A stretch of DNA of 64,000 nucleotides. Source: Anaerocolumna sp. (GTDB lineage Bacteria > Bacillota > Clostridia > Lachnospirales > Lachnospiraceae). The translations under genes and the position numbers were made by a program. Where the stretch lies: positions 62,001-126,000 of the forward strand of contig JAQSXJ010000015.1 of assembly GCA_029256725.1 (NCBI GenBank), written 5' to 3'. Positions within the stretch are counted from its first letter, which is position 1; the number at the start of each line of letters is the position of its first letter. Below, piece by piece: positions 47,420 through 57,159 of this stretch. The notes beneath the pieces were generated by a model. It had not been told where the DNA came from and did not search any database. It worked only from the letters and a program-made list of their open reading frames with translations.

Positions 47420-48172
47420 TTAACCATTTCTCTCTGCCAGTCTATCTTTAATCTCTTCTACTGAAAATCCGGTTTCCTCTTTCGGTCGTTGAATTACAAG
47501 AACTTTAGCTCCGGCCATTCTTCCGCCTTCCGTCTTTTCTTCATATCCCCCAAGACTTCCGCCTTCTTTGGTGACTAAATACTTTCCGTTTATCTGCTTT
47601 AGCATGGCATAATTCAAATCCTTACTAAAGGGTCCCTGCATACATATAATATTCTTTCGCTGATACCCCAGTTCAAAGCAGCTCCTTAAAGCGTCCGGAT
47701 CCGGAAGTATTCTTATATATAATCTTTCCTGATAATCTTTTACTCTGGTATATTCTTTTAAATCCTTGCTTCCGGTGGTTATGAGGGCATTTCCCTCATT
47801 ATCATTTAAGAAGCGGATGGTTTCATTCATATCTTTCACTTCTATTATACCTTTAACAGATAACGTTTCCCTTATTACTCTTAATACTGGAATTCCAAGG
47901 GTTTGTGCAGCCTGTTTGATATTATCCGTCACATCGCAGGCATATGGATGTGTTGCATCTATAATAACAGTGGTTCCTTCTTCTTTCATAAGAAGTTCCA
48001 TCTGCTGACTGTTAAGACGTCCTTCACGAATACTTCCCCAATCTCCTTTTTCCAACAGAGTCTTTCCATACTCTGTAGCTACACAGGCAGTAACAGGGAA
48101 TTTCTTTTCCACACAGTATTCATACAGGAGTCTTCCTTCTGTAGTACCTGCAAACAGTAAAATTTTATTCAT
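47420..48172 (-). CDS. cbiJ: Cobalt-precorrin-6A reductase
   Basis: This 250-residue protein starts ILLFAGTTEGRLLYEYC, the glycine-rich NADPH site of CbiJ/CobK, and has DATHPYACDVTDNI near residue 73 and the IRILPDP segment. It reduces precorrin-6A to 6B (dihydro form). The 190-bp spacer that follows has no clear structure. Confidence 0.94.
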   Translation of the reverse strand: MNKILLFAGTTEGRLLYEYCVEKKFPVTACVATEYGKTLLEKGDWGSIREGRLNSQQMELLMKEEGTTVIIDATHPYACDVTDNIKQAAQTLGIPVLRVIRETLSVKGIIEVKDMNETIRFLNDNEGNALITTGSKDLKEYTRVKDYQERLYIRILPDPDALRSCFELGYQRKNIICMQGPFSKDLNYAMLKQINGKYLVTKEGGSLGGYEEKTEGGRMAGAKVLVIQRPKEETGFSVEEIKDRLAERNG

Positions 48173-48300
48173 GTTTTCCTTTCATTCGCCATCTCTGGTT
48201 AAGTAAACCGACCAAAGCTTCAGTCTTTCGTTCGCTTTAGAAGCAAGTCAGTACATTTAAGCTGAGTATGACCTTTCTTATTTAACCATACAACCGTAAA

Positions 48301-49023
48301 TTATACGGAATAACCTCTTGGGGTAGCCATCGAATTCTCGATCTGAAGGGTATTTGAATTGCCAATAAACACAGTGGTAAACATATCCACTTCTCTCTCC
48401 CTTAACTCTGTCAAGGTGAGTACTTCTGCTTCTTCTCCTTCTCTGCCGATATTACGAGTAATACCGCAAACAGTATCTCCTTTTCGGTACTGAAGCAATA
48501 TATCGCAGGCTTTCATCAGATGATCCGCCCTCTTCTTGCTGGAGGGATTATAGAGACTGATACAAAAATCCCCCATACCTGCACACTGTAATCGCTTCTC
48601 AATTACTTCCCAGGGTGTAAGAAGATCACTTAAACTGATTACTGCAAAATCATGGTTTAAGGGTGCACCTAAGAGCGCTGCACCGCTTAATGCAGCTGTA
48701 ACGCCTGGTATTACCTTGAGATTAACTGCAGGGTATTCTTTTTTCAGTTCAAAGCAAAGACTTGCAAGCCCGTATACACCTGCATCACCACTGCAGATTA
48801 AGGCGATATCTGTTCCTTTCGCTGCCTCTTCCATAGCCAGACGGCATCTGCTTACTTCCTGTTTCATGGAGGTGCTGTAGTATTCTTTCTCCGGAAAATA
48901 AGGCTTAACAAGTTCTACATATGTAGTGTATCCGGTAATCACTTGGCATTTTTCTAATACCTCAATAGCCTGTTTTGTCATATATTCAAGGGAACCTGCC
49001 CCGAAACCAACAATATAAAGCAT
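48301..49023 (-). CDS. cbiH: Cobalt-precorrin-3B C17-methyltransferase
   Basis: CbiH methylates C17 and contracts the macrocycle. I place the start at ATG 49023 (MLYIVGFGAGSLEYMT), with AGAGG five nucleotides upstream; the longer frame to 49110 encodes an unlikely leader. The tetrapyrrole methylase fold is shown by GYTTYVELV, CSGDAGVYGLASL and SLYNPSSKKR. The length of about 240 residues is normal. Confidence 0.95.
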   Translation of the reverse strand: MLYIVGFGAGSLEYMTKQAIEVLEKCQVITGYTTYVELVKPYFPEKEYYSTSMKQEVSRCRLAMEEAAKGTDIALICSGDAGVYGLASLCFELKKEYPAVNLKVIPGVTAALSGAALLGAPLNHDFAVISLSDLLTPWEVIEKRLQCAGMGDFCISLYNPSSKKRADHLMKACDILLQYRKGDTVCGITRNIGREGEEAEVLTLTELREREVDMFTTVFIGNSNTLQIENSMATPRGYSV

Positions 49024-49162
49024 AATAACCTCTTTTCTGTATGATAAACTTAAGCTTTCTTCCCCTCTTTCGGTATAAAAGCTTGAATGTATAATGTTCA
49101 TTCTCTTCACGAGTAACTTAATGAATAAACGTAATTCTGTATAAAAATATAATCAAGCTTTA

Positions 49163-50194
49163 CTAGAACTCAATTTTAAATTCCTTTTCATAAACTGCCA
49201 TAGCGATTCCTGCACCTGTAGTCTTTGGCAGCAGCTGTTTTCCATAATGGCTTGCTAAAGCACCGCTTCGTTCACAGACATTACCTACACCTGCTGTTAC
49301 TTCTACGAAAGGAGAATGCATAAATTCACCTGCCACTGCCGATAGCTCCTCTGCTGAATAGAAGTATGTCTTCGCTTTCAATTTATCTGCTAACTCATAA
49401 ATTCCAGGTTCCTCACTTTTAAGATCCACAGAAGAGATGGTAGAAATTCTGGCAATATCAATACCTGACTGACTACAGATATCTGTTACCCTTTTATAGA
49501 GCGCCATACCTGTAACTCCTTTACGACAGCCGATACCAAGCACAAGGTTCTTAGGAACCAGATGAAGGGTAGTCTCAAACGGATCAGCATTTACATCGCT
49601 TCCAATGCAGATACCGACTTTCTTCACCCCCGGTTCAATACCTGCCGGCGGTTTGCCAAGCAAAGGATATTCACTATGGATACCTACCGCTTCTCCGGCT
49701 AAAAGGGCTGCAGAAATTGCTTTTATCCTTGCTATTTCCTTTATTACAAGTTCATGCTGTCCGGCAAATAAATCTACCGCAAATACCCCATTTAAGTCAG
49801 TAGCCGTAGTTATTACCGGCTTAGCTTCGATTAGCTCTGCAACTTTCATACATAATTCATTCCCTCTGCCAAGATGGCCTGAGAGCAAAGATATAACGTA
49901 ATTTCCCTTCTCATCCAGCACCAGGACAAAAGGGTCAACCTCTTTCCCCTGAAGGTAAGGTGCTATACTTCTTACTGCGATACCACAGGCACCTATATAA
50001 ATGATTCCTTCTCTGCTTTCAAAAAGCGTACCGGTAAGAACACTGATATTTTCAAAACTTCCTAACTCATCAGCAGGTGTTGTGGAATATCGCTGAAATC
50101 CTTCTACATCATGTCCGATATTTCTTAAGGCCTGGCAAAGGCGTTGGTTTAGTTTGTTTCCGCCTTTGGTAAAGGATATTACTGATATTTTCAT
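49163..50194 (-). CDS. cbiG: Cobalt-precorrin-5A hydrolase
   Basis: CbiG opens the delta-lactone and releases acetaldehyde. The 343-residue protein has an N-terminal domain with GIIYIGACGIAVRSIAPYL near residue 65 and SLLSGHLGRGNEL near 101, and a C-terminal CbiG domain with LVLGIGCRKGVT near 212. It lies 9 bp after the cbiF gene on the same strand. Confidence 0.95.
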   Translation of the reverse strand: MKISVISFTKGGNKLNQRLCQALRNIGHDVEGFQRYSTTPADELGSFENISVLTGTLFESREGIIYIGACGIAVRSIAPYLQGKEVDPFVLVLDEKGNYVISLLSGHLGRGNELCMKVAELIEAKPVITTATDLNGVFAVDLFAGQHELVIKEIARIKAISAALLAGEAVGIHSEYPLLGKPPAGIEPGVKKVGICIGSDVNADPFETTLHLVPKNLVLGIGCRKGVTGMALYKRVTDICSQSGIDIARISTISSVDLKSEEPGIYELADKLKAKTYFYSAEELSAVAGEFMHSPFVEVTAGVGNVCERSGALASHYGKQLLPKTTGAGIAMAVYEKEFKIEF

Positions 50195-50203
50195 AAGCTC
50201 ACT

Positions 50204-50953
50204 CTATTCCTGTCCCTTCCGGTATTCCGTGGTAAACTTCTCATCATAGAGTTTTGATAATTCATAATCATCACCCAGGGAGTCGCCTACTACGATTAAT
50301 GCGGTTTTCTTTATTCCGTTATCTGCTGCTAATGCCGATAACTCTTTTATAGTTCCTCTTGCAATCTTTTCATCCACCCAGCTGGCTTTGTAAACAATAG
50401 CACAGGGGGTATCCTCACTATACCCTCCTGCTATCAGCTCTTCGGATAATTCTTTTGTATAACTAACACTTAGGAATATTACCATGGTTGCTTTATGAGC
50501 CGCCAAAGCCTGTATGGATTCCCTCTCCGGTACCGGAGTTCTGCCAGCCATTCTGGTTATGATAACTGTCTGGGTAACTCCCGGTAAGGTATACTCTGTC
50601 TTAAGAGCTGCTGCTGCACCAAATAAGCTGCTGACCCCCGGACATATATCAAATGCTATTTCCATACTTTTAAGTGCATCCATCTGTTCACGGATAGCAC
50701 CATAAATACTTGGATCGCCGGTGTGAAGACGTACAATCTCTTTATCCCTGTTATTTTCAATTACCTCTAATACCTGAGGTAATGTCATATAGGCACTGTC
50801 GTAAATAACAGCATCCTCTCTGGCATACTCTAGCAGTTCCTTATTAACCAGAGAGCCGGCATATATAATAACACCTGCTTCCCCAAGAAGCCTCGCCCCT
50901 CTGACGGTTATCAAATCCGGGGCCCCGCTACCCGCTCCTACAAAATGGACCAT
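50204..50953 (-). CDS. cbiF: Cobalt-precorrin-4 C11-methyltransferase
   Basis: This 249-residue tetrapyrrole methylase has the start VHFVGAGSGAPDLITVRGARLL, VRLHTGDPSIYGAIREQM and CPGVSSLFGAAAAL, all CbiF/CobM signatures. It adds a methyl at C11 of cobalt-precorrin-4. It is preceded by cbiD (36-bp gap) and followed closely by cbiG. Confidence 0.96.
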   Translation of the reverse strand: MVHFVGAGSGAPDLITVRGARLLGEAGVIIYAGSLVNKELLEYAREDAVIYDSAYMTLPQVLEVIENNRDKEIVRLHTGDPSIYGAIREQMDALKSMEIAFDICPGVSSLFGAAAALKTEYTLPGVTQTVIITRMAGRTPVPERESIQALAAHKATMVIFLSVSYTKELSEELIAGGYSEDTPCAIVYKASWVDEKIARGTIKELSALAADNGIKKTALIVVGDSLGDDYELSKLYDEKFTTEYRKGQE

Positions 50954-50989
50954 GTTATCTTTATCCTTTCCATATCAATATACTAAGCC

Positions 50990-52171
50990 TTAACTTAACT
51001 GCTTAATCAGCCTGTCTGCTTCTGTTGTCTTTCCAAGAAGTCCGTATTTATTAGAAAATAGGACCGCGCCTATAGTTAACCCATCATACGCTCTTTTCTT
51101 TAAATAATAATCTATTTTATCCATTAGAATGTCAATGGTAGTTTCCATTTTCCCATGTTCTTTTAATACTGCTAAGGCTTCCTCTGTGGTAACACAATTT
51201 AGTATTTGATTTAATGTGTTTGTATCACAGCCTGCTTTTAAAGCACAGCAGCACAGGACTTCCTGTCTGGCATCTCCCCATTTAGAGTGGGTGTTCATAA
51301 TACCTGCTCCAAGCTTTACAAGTTTACCGATATGTCCAATCAGCAGAAATCCCTCTAATTTAAACTCATAAGCCATATCGATGGTGTCTCCGATGAAATT
51401 ACTGCACTTTACCATATTCTCTTCGCCAAAATTCAATTCACTTCCTGCAAAGGCTTCACCGTAATTTCCCGGTACTACTGCCAGAGTTGTAATCCCTTTG
51501 CTGGCAAGCATTCTTATCTCCGTTCGAATTGTATCAACAAGAGCCTTCTCACTCATAGGCTCAACAATACCGCTGGTTCCAAGAACTGAGATCCCCCCCG
51601 TAATTCCAAGCCTTGGATTAAAGGTCTTCTCTGCAAGGAGCTCTCCACCAGGTATCGCGATCACTATGCTGAGCCCGCCTTTATACTCGGCTTCCTCGCA
51701 GATCTCCTTTACTTCCTTTTCTATCATAAGTCTTGGTACCCTGTTAATGGCAGCCTCACCAACCGGCTGATCAAGCCCTGACCTAGTGACTCTTCCGATT
51801 CCAAGCCCTCCGTCTATGGTTATACCGCTATCTGTTTTACTAACAGTAGCATAGACCAATACTCCGTGAGTAATATCTGCATCATCTCCGCCGTCCTTTT
51901 TAACCGAGCAGGTAACCGAAGGTTCTGTGGTGAAAAACCGGCTGCCTTCAGGCTCTGGCTGTTGTCCATTCACATCTGTCCGGTTACGTTCTGTAGTGAT
52001 GATATCGAGTGTGAGCATAATCCCTTTTGGAGTATCAATGGTTACTCGTTTAGCCTCTTTTTGTAACAGCAGCCCTATAGCCGCCGCCTTTGCCGCAGCT
52101 GCTGCACAGGAGCCTGTTGTATAACCGCATCTCAGCTTTTTATTATCCTTATAGATATACAATTCCTCCAT
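50990..52171 (-). CDS. cbiD: Cobalt-precorrin-5B C1-methyltransferase
   Basis: CbiD methylates C1 in the anaerobic pathway. The 393-residue protein has the family start LRCGYTTGSCAAAAAKAAA, a VTRSGLDQPVGEAAINRVPR segment and GNYGEAF near residue 230. Its presence, with CbiG and CbiK, shows that the block is the oxygen-independent route rather than the aerobic CobG/CobN route. Confidence 0.96.
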   Translation of the reverse strand: MEELYIYKDNKKLRCGYTTGSCAAAAAKAAAIGLLLQKEAKRVTIDTPKGIMLTLDIITTERNRTDVNGQQPEPEGSRFFTTEPSVTCSVKKDGGDDADITHGVLVYATVSKTDSGITIDGGLGIGRVTRSGLDQPVGEAAINRVPRLMIEKEVKEICEEAEYKGGLSIVIAIPGGELLAEKTFNPRLGITGGISVLGTSGIVEPMSEKALVDTIRTEIRMLASKGITTLAVVPGNYGEAFAGSELNFGEENMVKCSNFIGDTIDMAYEFKLEGFLLIGHIGKLVKLGAGIMNTHSKWGDARQEVLCCCALKAGCDTNTLNQILNCVTTEEALAVLKEHGKMETTIDILMDKIDYYLKKRAYDGLTIGAVLFSNKYGLLGKTTEADRLIKQLS

Positions 52172-52218
52172 GCTGCCTCTTTCCGGATTATCTATCCTGT
52201 TCTATCTGTTTACTGAGT

Positions 52219-52917
52219 TTACTCAGCCTGCTCTTTTATTATAATAAGTGTAAAATACCCTGCCTCAGCCGGAAAGTCTTCTATTTTATCATAGATTCTT
52301 TCCTCTGCCATTCCACAATTCTCTGCCATCATAGCTCGTAAGCCCAACTCTTTGATTCGCTGTACCAGTTCTTTGTATTTCCTGCCTGACTTCATAATAA
52401 CTTTAGTACCTGGCTGTCTTAAGGTTTCTTCCACATCATGAAGTCCTGGAATAATATGTATCTTTTCACTTCCGGCAGCAAGGCTCGTCTGTAAAAGGGC
52501 AGCTGCATTACAAAAGGAAGTAACTCCATTAATCGTACAGGTGCTTAGCCCTTTCTTCTTAAGCCGCTCCTCCAGATAACCATAAGTGGAATATACCGTA
52601 GGATCTCCCAGTGTCAGAAAGGCAACGCTAACGCCTTTTTCCAAATATTCCGCTACCTTACCGGCGCAAGAATCATGGCTTTGCTTCTGTAATTCCTTAT
52701 CCATGGTCATAGGCATAGGCAAATAAAGTATTTCTTTCTCCTTAAGTTCTGGCAACGCTTCTTCAGCTATCCTATAGGATACGCAGTTTTCTTTATTTTC
52801 AGCAGGTAATGCTATAATCGGGCACTCCCTTATAATTCTTACAGCCTTTAATGTAAGCAGTTCCGGATCCCCCGGCCCTACACCAATACCATAAAATACA
52901 GCTGTTTCTCTTTCCAT
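52219..52917 (-). CDS. cbiL: Cobalt-precorrin-2 C20-methyltransferase
   Basis: This 232-residue tetrapyrrole methylase has the start FYGIGVGPGDPELLTLKAVRI and the motif FLTLGDPTVYSTYGYL near residue 97. These are signatures of CobI/CbiL, which methylates C20 of cobalt-factor II / precorrin-2. It lies 17 bp downstream of cbiK, the enzyme that makes its substrate. Confidence 0.96.
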   Translation of the reverse strand: MERETAVFYGIGVGPGDPELLTLKAVRIIRECPIIALPAENKENCVSYRIAEEALPELKEKEILYLPMPMTMDKELQKQSHDSCAGKVAEYLEKGVSVAFLTLGDPTVYSTYGYLEERLKKKGLSTCTINGVTSFCNAAALLQTSLAAGSEKIHIIPGLHDVEETLRQPGTKVIMKSGRKYKELVQRIKELGLRAMMAENCGMAEERIYDKIEDFPAEAGYFTLIIIKEQAE

Positions 52918-52934
52918 ATTTTCAACTTCCTCTC

Positions 52935-53714
52935 TTATATACTAATTGCCTCTCTTGCATGTTCTGCAAAGATCTCCTGTATTCCTTTGTATTCACCTAA
53001 CCCCTTTAAGATACATTCCACTTCAAAGCCCTCCTGTAAGAGCATCTCCTTCCAGGAATCCTCATCACCTGCCATATCATTGGCGGCATGATCTCCGGAT
53101 ACTACCATAAAGGGAGCAAGACAGACACCTTTATAGCCTTTTGCTTTTAATCTTGGCAGAAGGGTTTCAAGAGAAGGATACGCCTCTACTGTTCCTACAT
53201 AAACATGCTCATAACCTTTGTCCCTGAATACATATTCCAGTGCTGCATAGGAGCTGTTCGTGTAATGACTTGTCCCATGTCCCATAAATACCAGGGCTTT
53301 TTCTGAACTTCCGGTATCTATTTCTTCTGCTACTTCTTCTACTGCCTTCCTATAATCCTCTGTACTGCTAAGGAGCGGAGTTCCAACCTTTATAGCATGG
53401 AATTCCTGTGCCATCTCTCTTATATCTTGTAACATACGGTCATTCTCAACCCCATGGAGAATATGAGTAGGCTGTACGATAACTTCACTGACACCGTCTT
53501 CTACCATCTGTTTTAAGGCCTTGGCTACTGTAAATATCTCCATCCCATCTCTCTCTTTTAGAATCTTTATAATCATTTTGCTGGTAAATGCACGGTAAAG
53601 CGTATATTCCGGAAAAGTTTCTGATAATTTTCCTTCTATCTGAACAATTGTTTTTTCCAAAGTATTTAAATGACTGGTTCCAAAGCTTACAACCAGCAAT
53701 CCTTTTTTCTTCAT
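52935..53714 (-). CDS. cbiK: Sirohydrochlorin cobaltochelatase
   Basis: CbiK inserts cobalt into sirohydrochlorin. The start is ATG 53714 (KKKGLLVVSFGTSHLNTLEKT), with GATGGGAG upstream; the in-frame extension to 53810 is translated repeat DNA. Signatures are FGTSH at the start, QPTHILHGVEND near residue 110 and FMGHGTSHYTN, which supply the metal-binding His and Glu residues. The length of about 260 residues is normal. Its ribosome-binding site is part of the last unit of a 42-bp tandem repeat. Confidence 0.95.
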   Translation of the reverse strand: MKKKGLLVVSFGTSHLNTLEKTIVQIEGKLSETFPEYTLYRAFTSKMIIKILKERDGMEIFTVAKALKQMVEDGVSEVIVQPTHILHGVENDRMLQDIREMAQEFHAIKVGTPLLSSTEDYRKAVEEVAEEIDTGSSEKALVFMGHGTSHYTNSSYAALEYVFRDKGYEHVYVGTVEAYPSLETLLPRLKAKGYKGVCLAPFMVVSGDHAANDMAGDEDSWKEMLLQEGFEVECILKGLGEYKGIQEIFAEHAREAISI

Positions 53715-53960
53715 AATTGACTCCCATCTGCGTGATTTATCACGCTTTTCTTTCGTTATTGGCTCCCTATTTGTGTGCTTCATCACGCTTTTTTCGCTAT
53801 TGACTCCCATTTATGTGCTTCATCACACTTTTCTATCACTCTTGGTTCCCATTTATGTGCTTCATCGCGCTTTTCTCTCACTCTTGGTTCTCATTTATGT
53901 GCTTCATTACACTTTTCTTTCTCTATTGGCTCCCATTTATGTGCTTCATCACGCGCACAA
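53715..53960 (-). repeat. Tandem array of six 42-bp units upstream of cbiK
   Basis: CTCCC-type words recur at 53721, 53763, 53804, 53846, 53888 and 53930 (period 41-42 bp). On the minus strand each unit has GCGTGATGAAGCAC or a closely related stem, then AATGGGAG and a few bases. The last unit gives the ribosome-binding site of cbiK. A single copy of the same motif, with GCGTG/CACGC stem and ATGGGAG, lies just before the oxidoreductase start at 60395. There are no unique spacers, so it is not CRISPR. Confidence 0.88.
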
Positions 53961-54047
53961 TATCGGGGAGAGAAAGTATAAATTTAATTCTCTCTTGTGC
54001 CTATTTCATATAGCAGATCTGTCTGCAATACTGCATACTTTTATATT

Positions 54048-54875
54048 TTAATCTGTCAGATAACCTTCCAGCTCTTTTAAGTTTCTTGGTATAGGAAGGT
54101 TCCCCTTTAGAATTTTTTTCTCTATTAATTTCTTAAATAATGTTATTACATCCGGCTGGCTAAGATTGGCCTCCTTTAACAGCTCTACCTCCTGGAATAT
54201 ATCTGCCGGATTTCCGTCTCTTATGATAATTCCGTCTTTTAGCATTATGATTCTGTCTGCCCATTCCAGAGCAAAGTTCATATCATGAGTTGCCACTATA
54301 ACGGTTATGCCTTTATTAGGAAGTTCCTCTAATTTCTCATTTAATAGTTTCGTATGTAAAGGATCTAAGGCTGATACCGGTTCATCCATAATCAATACCT
54401 CCGGCTCCATGACCAATATATCTGCTAATGCTACCTGCTTTTTCTGCCCACCGCTTAATGCGTGGGTTGGCTTTTGACTAAAAGGCTTAATACCTAACTC
54501 CTCGATAACATTATCTACTCTTCTTTTTACCTCCTCCTGGCTTAAATCCAGATTGCAGGGGCCAAAGGATATCTCCTGATATACGCTGGAGGCAAATAAC
54601 TGATTATCCGGATCCTGAAAGACAATCCCAACTTTGCTTCGAAGTTCTAAAAGTTCTTTTCTTTTATATACAACCGGTTTCCCATTGTAATTAATAGTTC
54701 CGCTCTGGGGTCTTAATATCCCGTTAAGACATAAAAACAATGTGGATTTGCCGGACCCGTTACCTCCTACAAAAGCCAGTTTTTCACCTTGTCTGATTTC
54801 AAGGCTGACTCCGTTTAAGGCTTTCGTCCCATCGCTGTAAGTATAGGTAATCTTATCGATTTCTAAGATATTCAT
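54048..54875 (-). CDS. cbiO: Cobalt ECF transporter ATPase
   Basis: This 275-residue ABC ATPase has a Walker A VGGNGSGKSTLFLCLNG, signature ALSGGQKKQVALA and Walker B VLIMDEPVSALDP, with the ECF-type QDPDNQLFA Q-loop. It powers cobalt uptake together with CbiMNQ. The start has ATGGGAG nine nucleotides upstream, the same ribosome-binding context as other genes in the block. Confidence 0.95.
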   Translation of the reverse strand: MNILEIDKITYTYSDGTKALNGVSLEIRQGEKLAFVGGNGSGKSTLFLCLNGILRPQSGTINYNGKPVVYKRKELLELRSKVGIVFQDPDNQLFASSVYQEISFGPCNLDLSQEEVKRRVDNVIEELGIKPFSQKPTHALSGGQKKQVALADILVMEPEVLIMDEPVSALDPLHTKLLNEKLEELPNKGITVIVATHDMNFALEWADRIIMLKDGIIIRDGNPADIFQEVELLKEANLSQPDVITLFKKLIEKKILKGNLPIPRNLKELEGYLTD

Positions 54876-54910
54876 ATGTTACTCCCATTCTCTGGATTAG
54901 AAATAAAATC

Positions 54911-55687
54911 TCAAATTATATGTTTTAGATAATAGCTGCATACGCCTAAAACGGTTACTAATATCATTACAGCTGCGATTTCAATCTTTCCGGCCTTCTT
55001 CTTTTCCCATAAGACCTTTATGGTACCATAATAGCACCTTGCCTCCATAGCATCATAAAGTAAGGAGGATTTCTTCATGGCTCGGATAAATAAAATAGAA
55101 AACAGTCCTGTGCTTCCCTTTAGAGCGGTTTTAAAACTTCGGTTACCCAGTCTGCTCTCCTGGGCAGTTGTTATACCTGCCGCCGTTTCATAAAGTATAA
55201 AAATATACCGGTAAATTAACAATAAAAGCTCTGATATAACAGTGGGGCACCGAAGCAGTTGCAGTACTCTCAGGATATCCGTAAATGGTGTTGTCAAAGA
55301 CAGAAAATACAGACAGGCTACTGCTCCCAAAGCCGAAGATATTAATTGCAGTCCAAAGATCAGTTTGCCGCTTTCAAAGTAGCAGAATAATCCGAAGAGT
55401 TTTATAAAGGGTTCCTCAACCGGATGTAGTGATATTCCAAAAAGAATGGTGACAGTACTGATAATCAGAAAGGCTAAGGGAACACGCATAAGCCTTATGT
55501 AATTGGCTATAGACGTGCCGCCCAGTATAACTGTCAGCCCTGTCATTAATGCGAGAACCAGAAAGGAGAATAAAATTGACCTTGCAGCCACACATACCAA
55601 CAGAGTGGTAACAGCAAGGAATGCTTTTAAGACCGGACTTTTATCCCTAAGCCTGGACGAATAGGATAATTTATCAATTAACAGCAT
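54911..55687 (-). CDS. cbiQ: Cobalt ECF transporter T component
   Basis: This 258-residue membrane protein has about five helices and the two cytoplasmic coupling Ala-Arg-Gly-like motifs of T components: here AAGITTAQESRLGNRSF near residue 165 and DAMEARCYYGTIKV near 210. It links the ATPase to the CbiMN substrate unit. The 3' end lies 35 bp before cbiO. Confidence 0.93.
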   Translation of the reverse strand: MLLIDKLSYSSRLRDKSPVLKAFLAVTTLLVCVAARSILFSFLVLALMTGLTVILGGTSIANYIRLMRVPLAFLIISTVTILFGISLHPVEEPFIKLFGLFCYFESGKLIFGLQLISSALGAVACLYFLSLTTPFTDILRVLQLLRCPTVISELLLLIYRYIFILYETAAGITTAQESRLGNRSFKTALKGSTGLFSILFIRAMKKSSLLYDAMEARCYYGTIKVLWEKKKAGKIEIAAVMILVTVLGVCSYYLKHII

Positions 55688-55809
55688 ATTTATATTCTCC
55701 TTCAGTTCATTACTAATTACATTTTAACTATACTTTTGTATATTAATTTTTGTACACTTTTTCTGTTCTTTTATATACTCATTTCTATTGTTCTGCATAC
55801 TTACTTGGC

Positions 55810-56106
55810 TTATTCTTTTGAGTACTTTCTTCTTTCCTTCAGTACTCCGATGCCATAACCAAAGATACCGGCACCAAGAGCTGCCTGAAGGCAGAATAAC
55901 AGAGATTCTGTCTCACCGCCCGGTGGCTCATAGATAGGTGAAAACCAGGGGGTATATTCCTCTCCGCCGGTAAGCTGGCTAATTGCCTGGGAAGCCGCAT
56001 CATCGGATCCGCCGAATTCGGAATCTTTGATTGCTATCAGAGGAACCACTGCAATAACAACACACAATAATATTAATATAATAGCTTTCTTTCCATTACT
56101 GTTCAT
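55810..56106 (-). CDS. cbiN: Cobalt transport accessory protein
   Basis: This 98-residue protein has two membrane helices (about 8-26 and 66-88) with an extracytoplasmic loop that contains [12 protein letters not shown] and [26 protein letters not shown], the family motif of CbiN. It overlaps the end of cbiM by 11 nt and works with it in cobalt capture. Confidence 0.94.
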   Translation of the reverse strand: MNSNGKKAIILILLCVVIAVVPLIAIKDSEFGGSDDAASQAISQLTGGEEYTPWFSPIYEPPGGETESLLFCLQAALGAGIFGYGIGVLKERRKYSKE

Positions 56107-56857
56107 TTTTGATTCCTCCCTTCATAAAACCAATTTCCTTCAGCTCATTGCCTGCATAGGAACTAAGTGTCATTACAACCAACGCCGTTACGATACCTTC
56201 AATAATTGCAATAGGTACCTGAGTAACTGCAAAGATTCCCATGAATTTAACTAGGGAAGCTCCCACCCCGCCTACTTCTGCCGGGTAAGCAAGGGCCAGC
56301 TGCAGAGAGGTAACACAATATGTAATCAGATCTCCGAGGGTAGCTGCCAGAAATACTGCTGTAAGCTTGGGTAGTTTACATTTTAAGCTGATCTTGTAGA
56401 CAGCATATGCCACAAAAGGTCCTGCGATTGCCATAGAAAAAGTATTGGCACCAAGTGTTGTAAGTCCTCCATGAGCCAATAATAGTGCCTGGAATAACAG
56501 AACGATAACACCAAGAATACTCATTACGCTTGGTCCAAAAAGAATGGCTCCAAGACCAGTACCCGTAGGATGGGAACTGCTGCCTGTAACGGAAGGAATT
56601 TTAAGAGCAGAAAGCACAAAAGCGTAAGCTCCGCACATTGCCAGTACAATCAGGGCTTTTCTGTGTTCAGTTACAATTCGCTTCAGATTAAAATAACCTG
56701 CCGCAAAGAAGGGAATGCAGATTACACCCCAAACTATACAAAATTTAAGGGGAAGATACCCCTCCATGATGTGCATGGCATTTACTCTTGGTGTAATAGA
56801 AGCACCAAGACAGATGATTGCTAAGGCCACCACAAATTTTTTCTGTTTTTTGTTCAT
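56096..56857 (-). CDS. cbiM: Cobalt ECF transporter substrate-specific component
   Basis: The start is ATG 56857, with AATGGAG six nucleotides upstream; a frame open to 56923 adds an unlikely 22 residues. A signal-like N-terminus is processed before [10 protein letters not shown]: the His of MHIMEG binds the metal at the mature N-terminus. About seven membrane helices follow, with [17 protein letters not shown] near residue 90. It is the first gene after the cobalamin riboswitch and the head of the long minus-strand block. Confidence 0.95.
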   Translation of the reverse strand: MNKKQKKFVVALAIICLGASITPRVNAMHIMEGYLPLKFCIVWGVICIPFFAAGYFNLKRIVTEHRKALIVLAMCGAYAFVLSALKIPSVTGSSSHPTGTGLGAILFGPSVMSILGVIVLLFQALLLAHGGLTTLGANTFSMAIAGPFVAYAVYKISLKCKLPKLTAVFLAATLGDLITYCVTSLQLALAYPAEVGGVGASLVKFMGIFAVTQVPIAIIEGIVTALVVMTLSSYAGNELKEIGFMKGGIKNEQ

Positions 56858-57009
56858 TTTTTCTCCATTCCTGCACATGTATTTAGTGCATTCGAATTTG
56901 TGCCGAGGATTTCGCAGACACAAATTTGCGGTTGAAAGTGTATTTTTTCAACCTTGTTCTTCTCTTTCATATCGTGGATTCCAGTCATCCTTTTCTTTAG
57001 ACTGGCGCA

Positions 57010-57076
57010 ATAAAAAATACCCTTTTACTCTGCTCACATTCTTAGAAGAACGATTGCAGGGTGAAAGGGTACCCTA
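57010..57076 (-). terminator. Terminator of the cobalamin riboswitch expression platform
   Basis: On the minus strand TACCCTTTCACCCTGC pairs with GCAGAGTAAAAGGGTA, followed by TTTTTTATT, between the aptamer and cbiM. It is the likely OFF state when cobalamin is bound. Confidence 0.8.
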
Positions 57077-57159
57077 AATAGTTTCCTGTTAATACCGGTC
57101 AATACAGGAAATGAAAGCATACACAGAGCCATCGTCCGTAACTTGTGTATAAAACATAC

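Noticed and set aside
53715-53960. Possible CRISPR array or coding repeats at the 42-bp units (three plus-strand frames)
   Set aside because: There are no spacers, and the frames exist only because 42 is a multiple of three; no ribosome-binding site.
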